Notes under the pieces: generated by a model | Database searches by the model: none | The model's input: the letters and a program-made list of their open reading frames with translations, nothing else | Told to the model about the DNA's origin: nothing | Translations under genes and position numbers: made by a program | Part shown: positions 52,700 to 62,645 of the stretch, one piece after another | How the letters are laid out: each line of letters opens with the position of its first letter | How positions within the stretch are numbered: the first letter of the stretch is position 1 | Source of the DNA: Diplonema papillatum | Taxonomy: Eukaryota; Euglenozoa; Diplonemea; Diplonemida; Diplonemidae | Direction: 5' to 3' | Assembly (NCBI GenBank): GCA_030068145.1 | Contig: JAPJBO010000037.1 | Span: forward strand, 383,001-447,000 | Length of the DNA stretch: 64,000 nt

Positions 52700-55600
52700 G
52701 CCCACTACATTGATGCAAGTTGCAACAGTGGTTTTCGGTCAAATTTGGCCCATTACATTGATGTAACAGTGGGTTTCCGTCAAATTTGGGCCATTACATT
52801 GATGTAACAGCGGTTTTCCGTCAGATTCTGCCCATTACATCAATGTAACAGTGGTTTTCCGTCAGATTCTGCCCATTACATTGATGTAACAGTGGTTTTC
52901 GGTCAAATTTGGCCCATTACATTGATGTAACAGTGGTTTTCCGTCAAATTTGCCCATTACATTGATGTAACAGTGGTTTTCCGTCAAATTCTGCCCATTA
53001 CATTGATGTAACAGTGGTTTTCCGTCAAATTTGGGCCATTACATTGATGTAACAGTGGTTTTCCGTCAAATTTGGGCCATTACATTGATGTAACAGTGGT
53101 TTTCCGTCAAATTTGGGCCATTACATTGATGTAACAGTGGTTTTCGGTCAAATTCGGCCCATTACATTGATGTAACAGTGGTTTTCCGTCAGATTCTGCC
53201 CATTACATCAATGTAACAGTGGTTTTCCGTCAGATTTGGGCCATTACATTGATGTAACAGTGGTTTTCCGTCAGATTTGGGCCATTACATTGATGTAACA
53301 GTGGTTTTCGGTCAAATTCTGCCCATTACATCGATGTAACAGCGGTTTTCCGTCAGATTTGGGCCATTACATTGATGTAACAGTGGTTTTCGGTCAAATT
53401 CTGCCCATTACATCGATGTAACAGCGGTTTTCCGTCAAATTCTGGCCATTACATCGATGTAACAGTGGTTTTCGGTCAAATTTGGGCCATTACATTGATG
53501 TAACAGTGGTTTTCCGTCAAATTCTGGCCATTACATTGATGTAACAGTGGTTTTCGGTCAAATTTGGCCCATTACATTGATGTAACAGTGGTTTTCCGTC
53601 AAATTCTGCCCATTACATCAATGTAACAGTGGTTTTCCGTCAGATTTGGGCCATTACATCGATGTAACAGTGGTTTTCTGTCAAATTTGGCCCATTACAT
53701 TGATGTAACAGTGGTTTTCGGTCAAATTTGGCCCATTACATTGATGTAACAGTGGTTTTCCGTCAAATTCTGCCCATTACATCAATGTAACAGTGGTTTT
53801 CCGTCAGATTTGGGCCATTACATCGATGTAACAGTGGTTTTCTGTCAAATTTGGGCCATTACATTGATGTAACAGTGGCTTTGCGTCAAATTTGGGCCAT
53901 TACATTGATGTAACAGTGGGTTTCCGTCAAATTTGGGCCATTACATTGATGTAACAGTGGCTTTGCGTCAAATTTGGGCCATTACATTGATGTAACAGTG
54001 GTTTTCGGTCAAATTCGGCCCATTACATTGATGTAACAGTGGTTTTCCGTCAGATTCTGCCCATTACATCAATGTAACAGTGGTTTTCCGTCAGATTTGG
54101 GCCATTACATTGATGTAACAGTGGTTTTCCGTCAGATTTGGGCCATTACATTGATGTAACAGTGGTTTTCGGTCAAATTCTGCCCATTACATTGATGTAA
54201 CAGTGGTTTTCCGTCAGATTCTGCCCATTACATCGATGTAACAGTGGTTTTCCGTCAAATTCTGCCCATTACATCGATGTAACAGTGGTTTTCGGTCAAA
54301 TTTGGGCCATTACATTGATGTAACAGTGGTTTTCGGTCAAATTCGGCCCATTACATTGATGTAACAGTGGTTTTCCGTCAGATTCTGCCCATTACATCAA
54401 TGTAACAGTGGTTTTCCGTCAGATTTGGGCCATTACATTGATGTAACAGTGGTTTTCCGTCAGATTTGGGCCATTACATTGATGTAACAGTGGTTTTCGG
54501 TCAAATTCGGCCCATTACATTGATGTAACAGTGGTTTTCCGTCAGATTCTGCCCATTACATCGATGTAACAGTGGTTTTCCGTCAGATTTGGGCCATTAC
54601 ATTGATGTAACAGTGGTTTTCCGTCAGATTTGGGCCATTACATTGATGTAACAGTGGTTTTCGGTCAAATTCTGCCCATTACATCGATGTAACAGTGGTT
54701 TTCCGTCAGATTCTGGCCATTACATCGATGTAACAGTGGTTTTCCGTCAGATTTGGGCCATTACATTGATGTAACAGTGGTTTTCCGTCAGATTTGGGCC
54801 ATTACATTGATGTAACAGTGGTTTTCGGTCAAATTCGGCCCATTACATTGATGTAACAGTGGTTTTCGGTCAAATTTGGCCCATTACATTGATGTAACAG
54901 TGGTTTTCCGTCAGATTCTGCCCATTACATCGATGTAACAGTGGTTTTCCGTCAGATTTGGGCCATTACATTGATGTAACAGTGGTTTTCCGTCAGATTT
55001 GGGCCATTACATTGATGTAACAGTGGTTTTCGGTCAAATTCGGCCCATTACATTGATGTAACAGTGGTTTTCCGTCAGATTCTGCCCATTACATCAATGT
55101 AACAGTGGTTTTCCGTCAGATTTGGGCCATTACATTGATGTAACAGTGGTTTTCCGTCAGATTTGGGCCATTACATTGATGTAACAGTGGTTTTCGGTCA
55201 AATTCTGCCCATTACATCGATGTAACAGTGGTTTTCCGTCAAATTCTGGCCATTACATTGATGTAACAGTGGTTTTCGGTCAAATTTGGGCCATTACATT
55301 GATGTAACAGTGGTTTTCCGTCAAATTCTGGCCATTACATTGATGTAACAGTGGTTTTCGGTCAAATTTGGGCCATTACATTGATGTAACAGTGGTTTTC
55401 CGTCAAATTCTGGCCATTACATTGATGTAACAGTGGTTTTCGGTCAAATTTGGGCCATTACATTGATGTAACAGTGGTTTTCCGTCAGATTCTGCCCATT
55501 ACATCGATGTAACAGTGGTTTTCCGTCAGATTCTGGCCATTACATCGATGTAACAGTGGTTTTCGGTCAAATTTGGGCCATTACATTGATGTAACAGTGG

Positions 55601-56490
55601 TTTTCCGTCAAATTCTGCCCATTACATCGATGTAACAGTGGTTTTCGGTCAGATTCTGCCCATTACATCGATGTAACAGTGGTTTTCGGTCAAATTTGGG
55701 CCATTACATTGATGTAACAGTGGTTTTCCGTCAGATTCTGCCCATTACATCGATGTAACAGTGGTTTTCGGTCAAATTTGGGCCATTACATTGATGTAAC
55801 AGTGGTTTTCCGTCAGATTCTGCCCATTACATCGATGTAACAGCGGTTTTCCGTCAGATTCTGCCCATTACATTGATGTAACAGTGGTTTTCCGTCAAAT
55901 TCTGCCCATTACATCGATGTAACAGTGGTTTTCGGTCAAATTTGGGCCATTACATTGATGTAACAGTGGTTTTCCGTCAGATTCTGCCCATTACATCGAT
56001 GTAACAGTGGTTTTCCGTCAAATTTGGGCCATTACATTGATGTAACAGTGGTTTTCCGTCAAATTCTGGCCATTACATTGATGTACCAGTGGTTTTCGGT
56101 CAAATTTGGGCCATTACATTGATGTAACAGTGGTTTTCCGTCAGATTCTGCCCATTACATCGATGTAACAGCGGTTTTCCGTCAGATTCTGGCCATTACA
56201 TCGATGTAACAGTGGTTTTCGGTCAAACTTGGGCCATTACATTGATGTAACCGTGGTTTTCCGTCAAATTCTGCCCATTACATCTGGTTTTCCGTCAAAT
56301 TTGGGCCATTACATTGATGTAACAGTGGTTTTCCGTCAGATTCTGCCCATTACATCGATGTAACAGCGGTTTTCCGTCAGATTCTGGCCATTACATCGAT
56401 GTAACAGTGGTTTTCGGTCAAATTTGGGCCATTACATTGATGTAACAGTGGTTTTCCGTCAAATTCTGCCCGTTACATTGATGTAATGGC
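52700..56490 (-). repeat. 41-bp satellite, reverse array (~92 units)
   Basis: The same unit as in the forward array but in opposite orientation. Variant units follow one another in recurring blocks of several units (for example near 53130, 54010, 54310, 54480 and 55030), a higher-order pattern. A partial unit is present near 56280. There is no open frame and there are no unique spacers. Confidence 0.95.
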
Positions 56491-56791
56491 CCAAGTTTGG
56501 GCCATTGCGTTGATGTTTTTGGGGAGGGCCAGTGCAACTTGGACCTGATAGAGCCGTACCGTTCGGCCGGGGGGCAAAGCCCCCCGAACCCCCCCTTATT
56601 TCGACTTTCCAGAACAAACCAAACCCGTACATTTCAGCGGTGTCGGAAGCCAAGAAGGCAGGTGGTGAAAATGGAAACTGAAAAAAAAAAAAAAATCCCG
56701 CGGGCTCGGGAGATTTGGGGGTGGGTGGGTCCCCCCCCCCCCCCTTTGGGCGGGCAGTTGGCCCGCCCGGGTAATAATCCGGCGTCCCTAA

Positions 56792-56939
56792 ATACAAGTG
56801 CTTTTTTTACCTGCTGCGGTACTTTTTCTCCCTCCTACACGAGAAAAGCCGGGCAAAAAGAATCACTTTTTCTCCCGGGGTTTTTTCCCGGATACTTCAA
56901 TTTCACCAAAGGGCGAAACAAGGGCGGGAGGATCAGAAA
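56792..56939. other. Junction between satellite element and recombinase remnant
   Basis: Contains ACAAGTGCTTTTTTTACC and TTTTTCTCCC tracts like those bordering the hairpins further right, so it is probably the edge of the same hairpin-bearing family. No gene. Confidence 0.4.
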
Positions 56940-57453
56940 ATGCCGAAGAGAAAGCGTTTCCCGAGCGAAAGCAGCTCAGCGAGTGCCTCAGACGAACCCG
57001 AGCTACTTCCGGAGGCATCTAAAGAGCGCTATGTTCAGGTTTTCGCAGCGTTCTTGGAGCATGCGAACATAAAGCGACGCAAGAACGGCCGCCTGAGCCG
57101 CCGAGCACAACAGAAGGACTTCATCGGCTTCCTTGCATCAAAGCAAAAGGAAGGCTTCAAGAATTCGACCCTGTGGAGTTACTATTCCATGATCGGGGCA
57201 TGCGCCCAGACAGAATGGAACATGGTGCTAAAAAACAGAGTTCCCCCGCCTTTCAAAGCTGTTGAAAAAGTGGGACAAGTCGTATGTTCGGAAGAAGGCC
57301 AAGACGTTCACAGAAGCAGATCTGAACCGTTATCTCGCGCTCCCTGTCCCAGAAGACGACAACCGCCAGATGAAGCTCCGTGAAGCCCAGGAACAGCACA
57401 GCAAGTCGGGATCAAAGTACCTTGCAGCAGGTAAAAAAATAGCGTTTTACTAG
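56940..57453 (+). pseudogene. Tyrosine recombinase, N-terminal part (remnant 1)
   Basis: The ATG at 56940 opens MPKRKRFPSESSS..., followed by ASKERYVQVFAAFLEHANIK and STLWSYYSMIGACAQ, which match the N-terminal region of the minus-strand recombinase at 58040-59110. Near 57262 the frame changes (KWDKSYVRKKAKTFTEADL continues in the next frame). Similarity ends at about PVPEDDNRQMKLREA, before the catalytic domain, and hairpin sequence starts at about 57428. A possible splice donor CAG/GTAAAA sits there. Without the catalytic domain it is a fragment. Confidence 0.65.
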
Positions 57454-57664
57454 TAAATAAGGTGCGTGTCCCTCAAACAAGTTTTTCTCCCTCGGTTGGG
57501 TTTTTCTCCCTCGGGGAGAAAAACCAACCTCGGGAGAAAAACTTGTTTTCGGGACACGTTTTCCCCCTCAGTTGAGTTTGCTCCCTCGCCTGACGGCTCG
57601 GGAGCAAAATCAACTTCGCGGGAAAAAAGCACTCTTATTTACTAGTAAAAAATAGCTATTTTCC
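57431..57664. mobile_element. Foldback element with nested hairpins (group 1)
   Basis: The outer ends 57431-57464 and 57630-57664 are inverse (TTTTACTAGTAAATAAG / CTTATTTACTAGTAAAA). Inside are two hairpins, 57465-57558 and 57571-57613, built from CTCCC(T/G)CGG / CGGGAGAAAAA arms. Confidence 0.65.
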
Positions 57665-57669
57665 CCGAA

Positions 57670-57836
57670 CCTGCAGGTTTTGCTCCCGAGCCGCAGGCGA
57701 GGGAGCAAAAAGCAGGTGAGGGGGAGAAAGTGTCCCTCAAGAGTGTTTTTTCTCCCGAGGTTGGTTTTTTTCTCCCGAGCTGAAGGCGAGGGAGAAAAAA
57801 ACCAACCGAGGGAGAAAAAACACTCTTGAGGGACAC
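57670..57836. repeat. Two long hairpins (group 2)
   Basis: 57670-57717 folds with a three-base loop between CTCCCGAGCC and GGCGAGGGAG. 57730-57836 is a 107-bp, nearly perfect palindrome with arms of about 50 bp and ends GTGTCCCTCAAGAGTG / CACTCTTGAGGGACAC. All such hairpins in the region share a CTCCCGAGC..GGCGAGGGAG core. Confidence 0.85.
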
Positions 57837-58039
57837 GCACGGTTATTTGCCGGTAAAACGCAGTTTTCTTTCCCGAGGAGGCGGACTTTTTCTCCCGAGC
57901 AGAAATGCCCCCACGATCGCCAATGCCTCTTCACCGATGCATGCTTGGGTTTAATGAACGGAAAGCAGCTATACTTGTCATGATGATAATGGGAAGCAGA
58001 AAGGGTCTTTGAAAACGGGAAGCAGAAGGTTTGAAGACG

Positions 58040-59110
58040 TCACTGTGTGTTGATGGGTTCATTGTTGTGTCTGACATCGATTGTAATATGCAAATTGATG
58101 TTATGAGAGCTAACTGGCACCGGGGGAACAGGAAGAACTTGCTCCACTTGCGGAACTTGTGTTTGTGGCTGAAGCAAGCATGCCATCTCTGTTGCCGCTC
58201 GCTTTGTAGAGTCTATGTAGCGAGCCGCAGTCTGTGAAATTTTCCAGCCAAAATGCCTTTTGAGCTGCGCGTCAGAGGCCCCATTTTCTGCGGCTCGTGT
58301 GGCAGAAGATCGTCGAAGCGCGTGGGACGTGTATTTCTCGGGCTCGGGAAGGCCGAGTGTGGTAGCCACTTGCTTTGTCAGGTCGTAGAGGTAGTTCTTT
58401 CCCATGGGATGTGCAGTGAACTTTGTTTGCTGCCGGTTCAGGGATCTGAACAGGGGTCCTGCATTAATCTTGTCGGCTGCCATCAACTTCAAATGCTCTT
58501 CTACGTACGTGCTGTAACCTGACGACTTGAGCACTCGAAACCTCCTGTTCTGGCTCTCACCTCCTTGCTTCGCGCCTTTGAATGTCACTACGTAGCCCTC
58601 ATCGTCCTCTTCTAAGTCTTCGACAACCAAGTTCCGAAGCTCGCAACACCGCAGGCCGCCGGAGAGAGCTAGAACGAGAGCAGCCTTCCGCAACCCCATC
58701 GCCCGCTCATTCTCGGCAGGGACAGGGAGTTTTGGATACTTTTCGACTTCCGTGTCAAGAAAGGTTTTCGCCTTCTTGCGCTCGTACCCCTTACCCCATT
58801 TCTTCAGCAATAGTGTAAGGCGAGGGAATTCGCCCTTGAGATCCATCCCCCTCTCTGATTGCGAACAACTGTTCACCATAGAGTAGTAACTCCACAATGT
58901 GGAAGATGCAAAGTCTTCTTGTTTTTTTTGCATTCAGAAACTTCGAGAAGTCGCTTTCTTTTGGCCTTCGCGACAGCTTTCCAGTCTTAAAGCGCTTTAT
59001 GCCAGCGGCAGTCAGAAACATGTCGAAAACGCTCTTATAGCGCTCACGGCTGGCATCTGGGAGAAGGTCAGTGTCTGACTCATCGGTATCCGGGGTCGCA
59101 GAACGCGGTT
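58040..59110 (-). pseudogene. Tyrosine recombinase, nearly complete (remnant 2)
   Basis: The minus-strand frame from 58933 has the tyrosine-recombinase signature: SGGLRCCELR (first catalytic Arg), HALRRSSAT (His and second Arg) and HFGWKISQTAARYID (nucleophile Tyr). These enzymes cut and rejoin DNA through a 3'-phosphotyrosine; eukaryotic relatives occur in Crypton and DIRS-type elements. The N-terminal part (DTDESDTDLLPDASRERY, MFLTAAGIKRFKTGKLSRR) is in another frame, with the change at a run of eight T at about 58923-58930, so a homopolymer error could be the only break there. A second frame problem lies near the start codon (about 59100-59120). The C-terminal tail is proline-rich and ends in a NLHITIDV strand-like segment also seen in remnant 3. 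Confidence 0.75.
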
Positions 59111-59178
59111 CTCTTCACCACATTGTTTTTGTTTCCCTTGTTTTTTTGTCTTTTGCCTGTGGGATTGGTACAGTAAGT

Positions 59179-59416
59179 TCCAGGGAGAAAAAGTAGGGAG
59201 AAAAAGTAGTTCCAGGGAGAAATTATATATTTTCCTCGGGGAAACAACAGGGCTTTTTTCCCCCGAAGTGGTTTTTTCTCCCGAGCCGGGAGGCGAGGGA
59301 GAAAAAACCACTGAGGGGGAAAAAATGGCCCGAGGGATGTTTTTCTCCCGAGCCGGGAGGCGAGGGAGAAAAACATCCCGAGGGCCACTGCCCCAGTATT
59401 TCCCCGAGGAATGGTA
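59179..59416. repeat. Hairpins (group 3) and purine-rich end
   Basis: 59254-59323 and 59326-59387 are consecutive, nearly perfect palindromes with the same CTCCCGAGCC-GGG-A-GGCGAGGGAG centre. Before them, GTTCCAGGGAGAAAAAGTAG is repeated; the same GTTCCAGGGA phrase recurs at about 59993 beside remnant 3. Confidence 0.85.
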
Positions 59417-60101
59417 TTTTTTTACCGGCTGGCGGACTTTTATTCCCGAGAACGCGTGCTGTTCATGACCTGGCTCGTGATGCGCTTCGCTGTGCTACCT
59501 TGAACGTGTTTCTGTGCTGTGTATGTCAGGGTGAACGGTGAAGAAATCGAAATAAGTGCATAGTTCTGTTAGAAGAAAATGATGACGTTCTTCAAATGAT
59601 AGCATTCAGCGGAGAAGACAAACAGGCTCAGCAGAGCGGAAGCTCACTGATTCTTATCGTTCTTGACCTCGACAACAATTCTTACAGTCACATTGACATC
59701 ATTCTTGTTCTCGCTCACTTCTTTTGTAGACTTATTTGTGTCAGACACAGAGGGCTCGCTTTTGACAGTGGTTTGCGTGGGGGCCTGAGCAACAACTGCA
59801 CCCTGTGTTGGATGAATCATGTTTGCCATTGCGGTAACCGAGCGGTCTGTCTGGTCGATGTACCTTGCCGCGGTCTTTTCACACTTCCATCCAAAGTGTG
59901 TTTTCAAGTGTTCCACAGATAGGTTTTAGTGGTGGTTCTGCTTGGGTTTGCTCCTCCCAGGGTCTCCTGCTATTGTACTTAGTCAGATTTTGAGTTCCAG
60001 GGAAAAAAATTCCCTTATTTCCCTGGTAGGGAAATAACGGACCTTATTTCCCTGCAACTTTGCTGTACGAGGGAAGAAAAGTCCGCCAGCCGGTAAAAAA
60101 A
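59417..60101. mobile_element. 685-bp element with perfect 25-bp inverted ends holding recombinase remnant 3
   Basis: 59417-59441 and 60077-60101 are perfect inverses centred on ACCGGCTGGCGGAC with T/A runs on both sides; weaker similarity continues inward (TTCCCGAG / CGAGGGAAG). Nearly the same terminal motif (GGCGGACTTTTTCTCCCGAG) occurs at about 57880-57899, left of remnant 2, in the same orientation. This suggests a family whose members carry a tyrosine-recombinase gene between such ends. Confidence 0.65.
59644..59925 (-). pseudogene. Tyrosine recombinase, C-terminal part (remnant 3)
   Basis: The frame begins after a stop near 59926 with NLSVEHLKTHFGWK and contains CEKTAARYIDQTDRS, the nucleophile-Tyr region of the same family as remnant 2. 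The R-H-R part is missing. The tail (NVTVRIVVEVKND) resembles the NLHITIDV tail of remnant 2 in position and pattern. It is a 3' fragment, probably an internal-deletion derivative. Confidence 0.7.
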
Positions 60102-60125
60102 CTATTTTTTACCGGGAAACAAGAG

Positions 60126-60660
60126 CAGGGGACTTTAAAAGTTTGGGGTCCGAGCCAAAAACCCGGTTTGAGCCAAAAAACCGGTTTGGTTATGTAGGTC
60201 GGTGTATCACACTTGCATGCGGTGCTGCATCACGAGCGGGCTACTTTCTGCACTCTGTGTGGAGTTTTCCGCACTCTAGGCACTCTCGGTTTCCATGATC
60301 CACATGAAGGAAGCAAAAAGAAGCACTGTGTTGGTCAGAAAAGCACATTTTTCTTTCAGAACAAAAGGTTGCAATAAGAAATGACAAAAAGGCGGAGACG
60401 TAAAGAAACACCAGCTTCATGATGAGCCCCCCACTCCCCCCCACTCCCCGTTTTTCCCCCTTTTTAGGTTAAGCTGTTTTTTGAGGGCTTATTTGTACGC
60501 TATTACAGGCAGGTACGTTCATTACTACTATAGTACTACTACACAGTGAAGGTGGTAAAACTTTGAAATCGGTCTATAAGATTTTTTTTTTTCCCCTCAA
60601 AAACTCAAACCGGTTTATTCGGTTTGTCAAACCGATAAACCGGTATTTTAAAGTCCCCTG
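60126..60660. mobile_element. hAT-like non-autonomous element, 535 bp
   Basis: Perfect 15-bp inverted ends, CAGGGGACTTTAAAA (60126-60140) and TTTTAAAGTCCCCTG (60646-60660), flanked by a perfect 8-bp duplication AACAAGAG (60118-60125 and 60661-60668). Subterminal AACCGGTTT motifs repeat on both sides, as in the element at 19271-19646. There is no transposase. A short minus-strand frame (60241-60444) inside is not supported as a gene. Confidence 0.9.
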
Positions 60661-60668
60661 AACAAGAG

Positions 60669-60807
60669 TGCTTTTTTCCCCCGAGGGCTGTTTTCGCCCG
60701 AGGGCGTCAGCCCGAGGGCGAAAACAGCCCGAGGGGGAAAAGTTGGCCCGAAAAAATGTTTTCCCCGAGGGCGAAGCCCGAGGGGAAAACATTTTTTGAG
60801 GGCCAAC
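60669..60807. repeat. Two consecutive perfect hairpins (group 4)
   Basis: About 60673-60741 (arms CCCCCGAGGGCTGTTTTCGC and inverse, loop GTCA) and 60742-60807 (ends GTTGGCCCGA / GAGGGCCAAC, loop GAA). Only the innermost CCCGAGGGC core is shared with groups 1-3. A half hairpin of the same sort is at about 61536-61570. Confidence 0.85.
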
Positions 60808-61610
60808 ACACTCTTTTTCCCGGTAAAACGTGATTTTTTTTCCGGGTGTGTACGTTTTTTTCCCGACCACAGCGCAAAGCAAGAAAGAAGAAACGTCACC
60901 AGATCTAAGCATGTGTGCAGGCAAATAACGACTAATGTGGGGGATGTGAAAGTCTATGGGCACACATACACATGCCCACATACACGCACACACCATGGCT
61001 GCAAGTGCTGTGCACTCGTCTCTGCTACTGCAGGGCGAGCGCGTTCCTTTTCACCACGACTCATGCTTGATGACACAGAATTGGATGAGAAACTCTTGCT
61101 ATGGCGCTCTGTCAACAGATTTTCGTGGGTGCTGTCACTTTTGGACATCCGTTGCCTGCAGGTTGCCTTTAGGAAAGTCCGAAAAATGGCGCTTTGTTTC
61201 CGGGAAAAAAAGTACAACCCCTGCTGCAGGACAGGAGTATTTCACCAAAAATCATGCTTGATGGCGCAGAGCTGGACGAGCAGCTCTTGGTATGGCGCTC
61301 TGTCGGCAATTTTTCGTGGTTTCCATCGTTTTTGGACACCTATTTGGCTGTAATTTGCCTTTAAGAATATCCGGGAAATCGTGCTTTTTTGCCGGGAAAA
61401 AAAGTACAAAAATATAACTCTAAAAATGTACTTTTTTTCCCGGAAAGCATTTTTTACCATCCCGGGAACTATGGACCGATACATGGGGAGGAGGGAAAAA
61501 AAGTACACACCCGGAAAAAAAGTGTATGTATGACGCCCTCGGGCGAAAACAGCCCTCGGGGGAAAAATGCACTTTTTCTTCCCGGTAAAAAATAGTTATC
61601 CGCACAATCT
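60808..61610. other. Gene-free stretch with a ~190-bp tandem pair
   Basis: 61063-61245 and 61253-61415 are diverged copies of one sequence, each opening ATGCTTGATG and coding a short similar peptide (MLDxxELDEKLLLWRSV type) before stops. GGGAAAAAAAGTAC recurs at the end of both. A (CACA)n-like ACACACATACACATGCC tract lies near 60960-60992. Not supported as a gene. Confidence 0.5.
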
Positions 61611-61619
61611 GTGCGGATT

Positions 61620-62645
61620 ATGGCGAAGAAGGCCGCAGAAGCGGAAGGACTGCGCATGGATTGGAGCGCAGTGTTCACAAAGGTGCACCGCCGGCAAGGG
61701 GTATGTGAGGTGAGCGTGCGCGTCCCGATCGTTGACGTGCAGAAGCTGCTGCGGAGCTCCGGCAAAGCCGGAACATTCTGGAAGGCCTTGTCCTTCGTCA
61801 ACGGGACGGACACCATGCCGGCGGTGTGGGTGAGTGACTGCACCCTTGAAGAGGCGCGACGGCTGGCGGCACTGACTCCGAATACGTTCGGGGTAATCGC
61901 GGGCACAAAGACGGGTGTCTTCGGCATTCGGACGACCCCGGAACACGTTGCCGCCACCGAATCCGCGGTCGGAAAAAAGCTGTCGAAGCGCCAACTGCGT
62001 GGCGACAAATACGTGGTCACCACCGCGTGCGCTTCGGAACACGCGACCGACCTCCTTGCCGCCTGCGCTGCTGCCGGCTGGAAGGTCGAACAAGCCGGGG
62101 CCTTCAAGCGACAAGGTAAGACCGTGTGCATCGTCATCGCCGACACGGGCCCACCTGCACCCGTGTTCTTCCGGCTCGATCGCGCGTCTATTTCGATAAG
62201 GAAATACGACCGCTCCACTGACGCGAGGCAACGGAAGGGATTCTCCACGCAGTGTCAGCGGGAGAAGGTCAAACTCCCACCCGAGTTCTTCGCTAGCCTC
62301 AACGAACGGCCCGAGCCGTCTCCGGGCCAAAAGAGGGGACGCACAGAGGATGAGACAACTGAGTCCCAGGAAAAGCTAGCACGGGTGGACGGCAAGGACA
62401 ACATGGTCACCGACTGCCGGCACACCAGCTGGCAGGAAGCACACTCGAACGCCGAAGCTTTCCTCTGCGTGGTCTGCGCCAAAGGCATGCAGGTCGGACA
62501 AGCCAAGCGGCTTTGCGCGCACGGCCCCTGCCAGGCTGCAATCTGTCACGCATGCTGGACTAAGTCGCGGGCCACGCCGCCAACTTCATCTCCCTCGCCC
62601 GCGCAGGCGACCGCCGACGTCCCCCCCCCGGAGTCACAATGGTGA
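61620..62645 (+). CDS. Non-LTR retrotransposon ORF1 protein
   Basis: A 341-aa basic protein. The ATG at 61620 follows a small hairpin (ATCCGCACAATCTGTGCGGAT split around 61598-61618) that probably marks the element's 5' region. The C-terminal part has a zinc-binding-like array CVVC-x12-C-x4-C-x4-CHAC (about residues 285-316), then a Pro/Ser-rich end. The first ~200 residues are of unrecognised fold, with Lys/Arg-rich patches fitting nucleic-acid binding (KRQKGF, KRGRTED). ORF1 proteins coat the element RNA. The stop codon lies in ATGGTGA, overlapping the ORF2 start. Confidence 0.7.
   Translation: MAKKAAEAEGLRMDWSAVFTKVHRRQGVCEVSVRVPIVDVQKLLRSSGKAGTFWKALSFVNGTDTMPAVWVSDCTLEEARRLAALTPNTFGVIAGTKTGVFGIRTTPEHVAATESAVGKKLSKRQLRGDKYVVTTACASEHATDLLAACAAAGWKVEQAGAFKRQGKTVCIVIADTGPPAPVFFRLDRASISIRKYDRSTDARQRKGFSTQCQREKVKLPPEFFASLNERPEPSPGQKRGRTEDETTESQEKLARVDGKDNMVTDCRHTSWQEAHSNAEAFLCVVCAKGMQVGQAKRLCAHGPCQAAICHACWTKSRATPPTSSPSPAQATADVPPPESQW

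Larger units (their letters stand above)
51358..56788. mobile_element. 5.4-kb Harbinger-like inverted-repeat element filled with satellite
   Basis: The ends are 37-bp inverted repeats (51358-51394 and 56752-56788) with two mismatches, starting GGGAC and containing GGATTATTACCCGGGCGGGC. TAA flanks both sides (51355-51357 and 56789-56791), a 3-bp target duplication. GGG-type ends with a TWA duplication fit PIF/Harbinger. Joining the flanks without the element gives a sequence like 60097-60130 outside the hAT insertion (CTATTTT-TACCGG-AAA-CAAG-GTGCTTTTTT), which supports a clean insertion. No transposase is present. The interior consists of two opposed satellite arrays around a tRNA-like sequence. 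Confidence 0.7.

Noticed and set aside
51495..56490. Regular short repeats that could suggest a CRISPR array
   Set aside because: Units are contiguous 41-bp satellites with no unique spacers, occur in both orientations, and no cas genes or bacterial context are present.
60796..61353. 185-codon plus-strand frame near the hairpins
   Set aside because: It starts inside hairpin sequence and merges two diverged tandem copies in different frames; no protein features.
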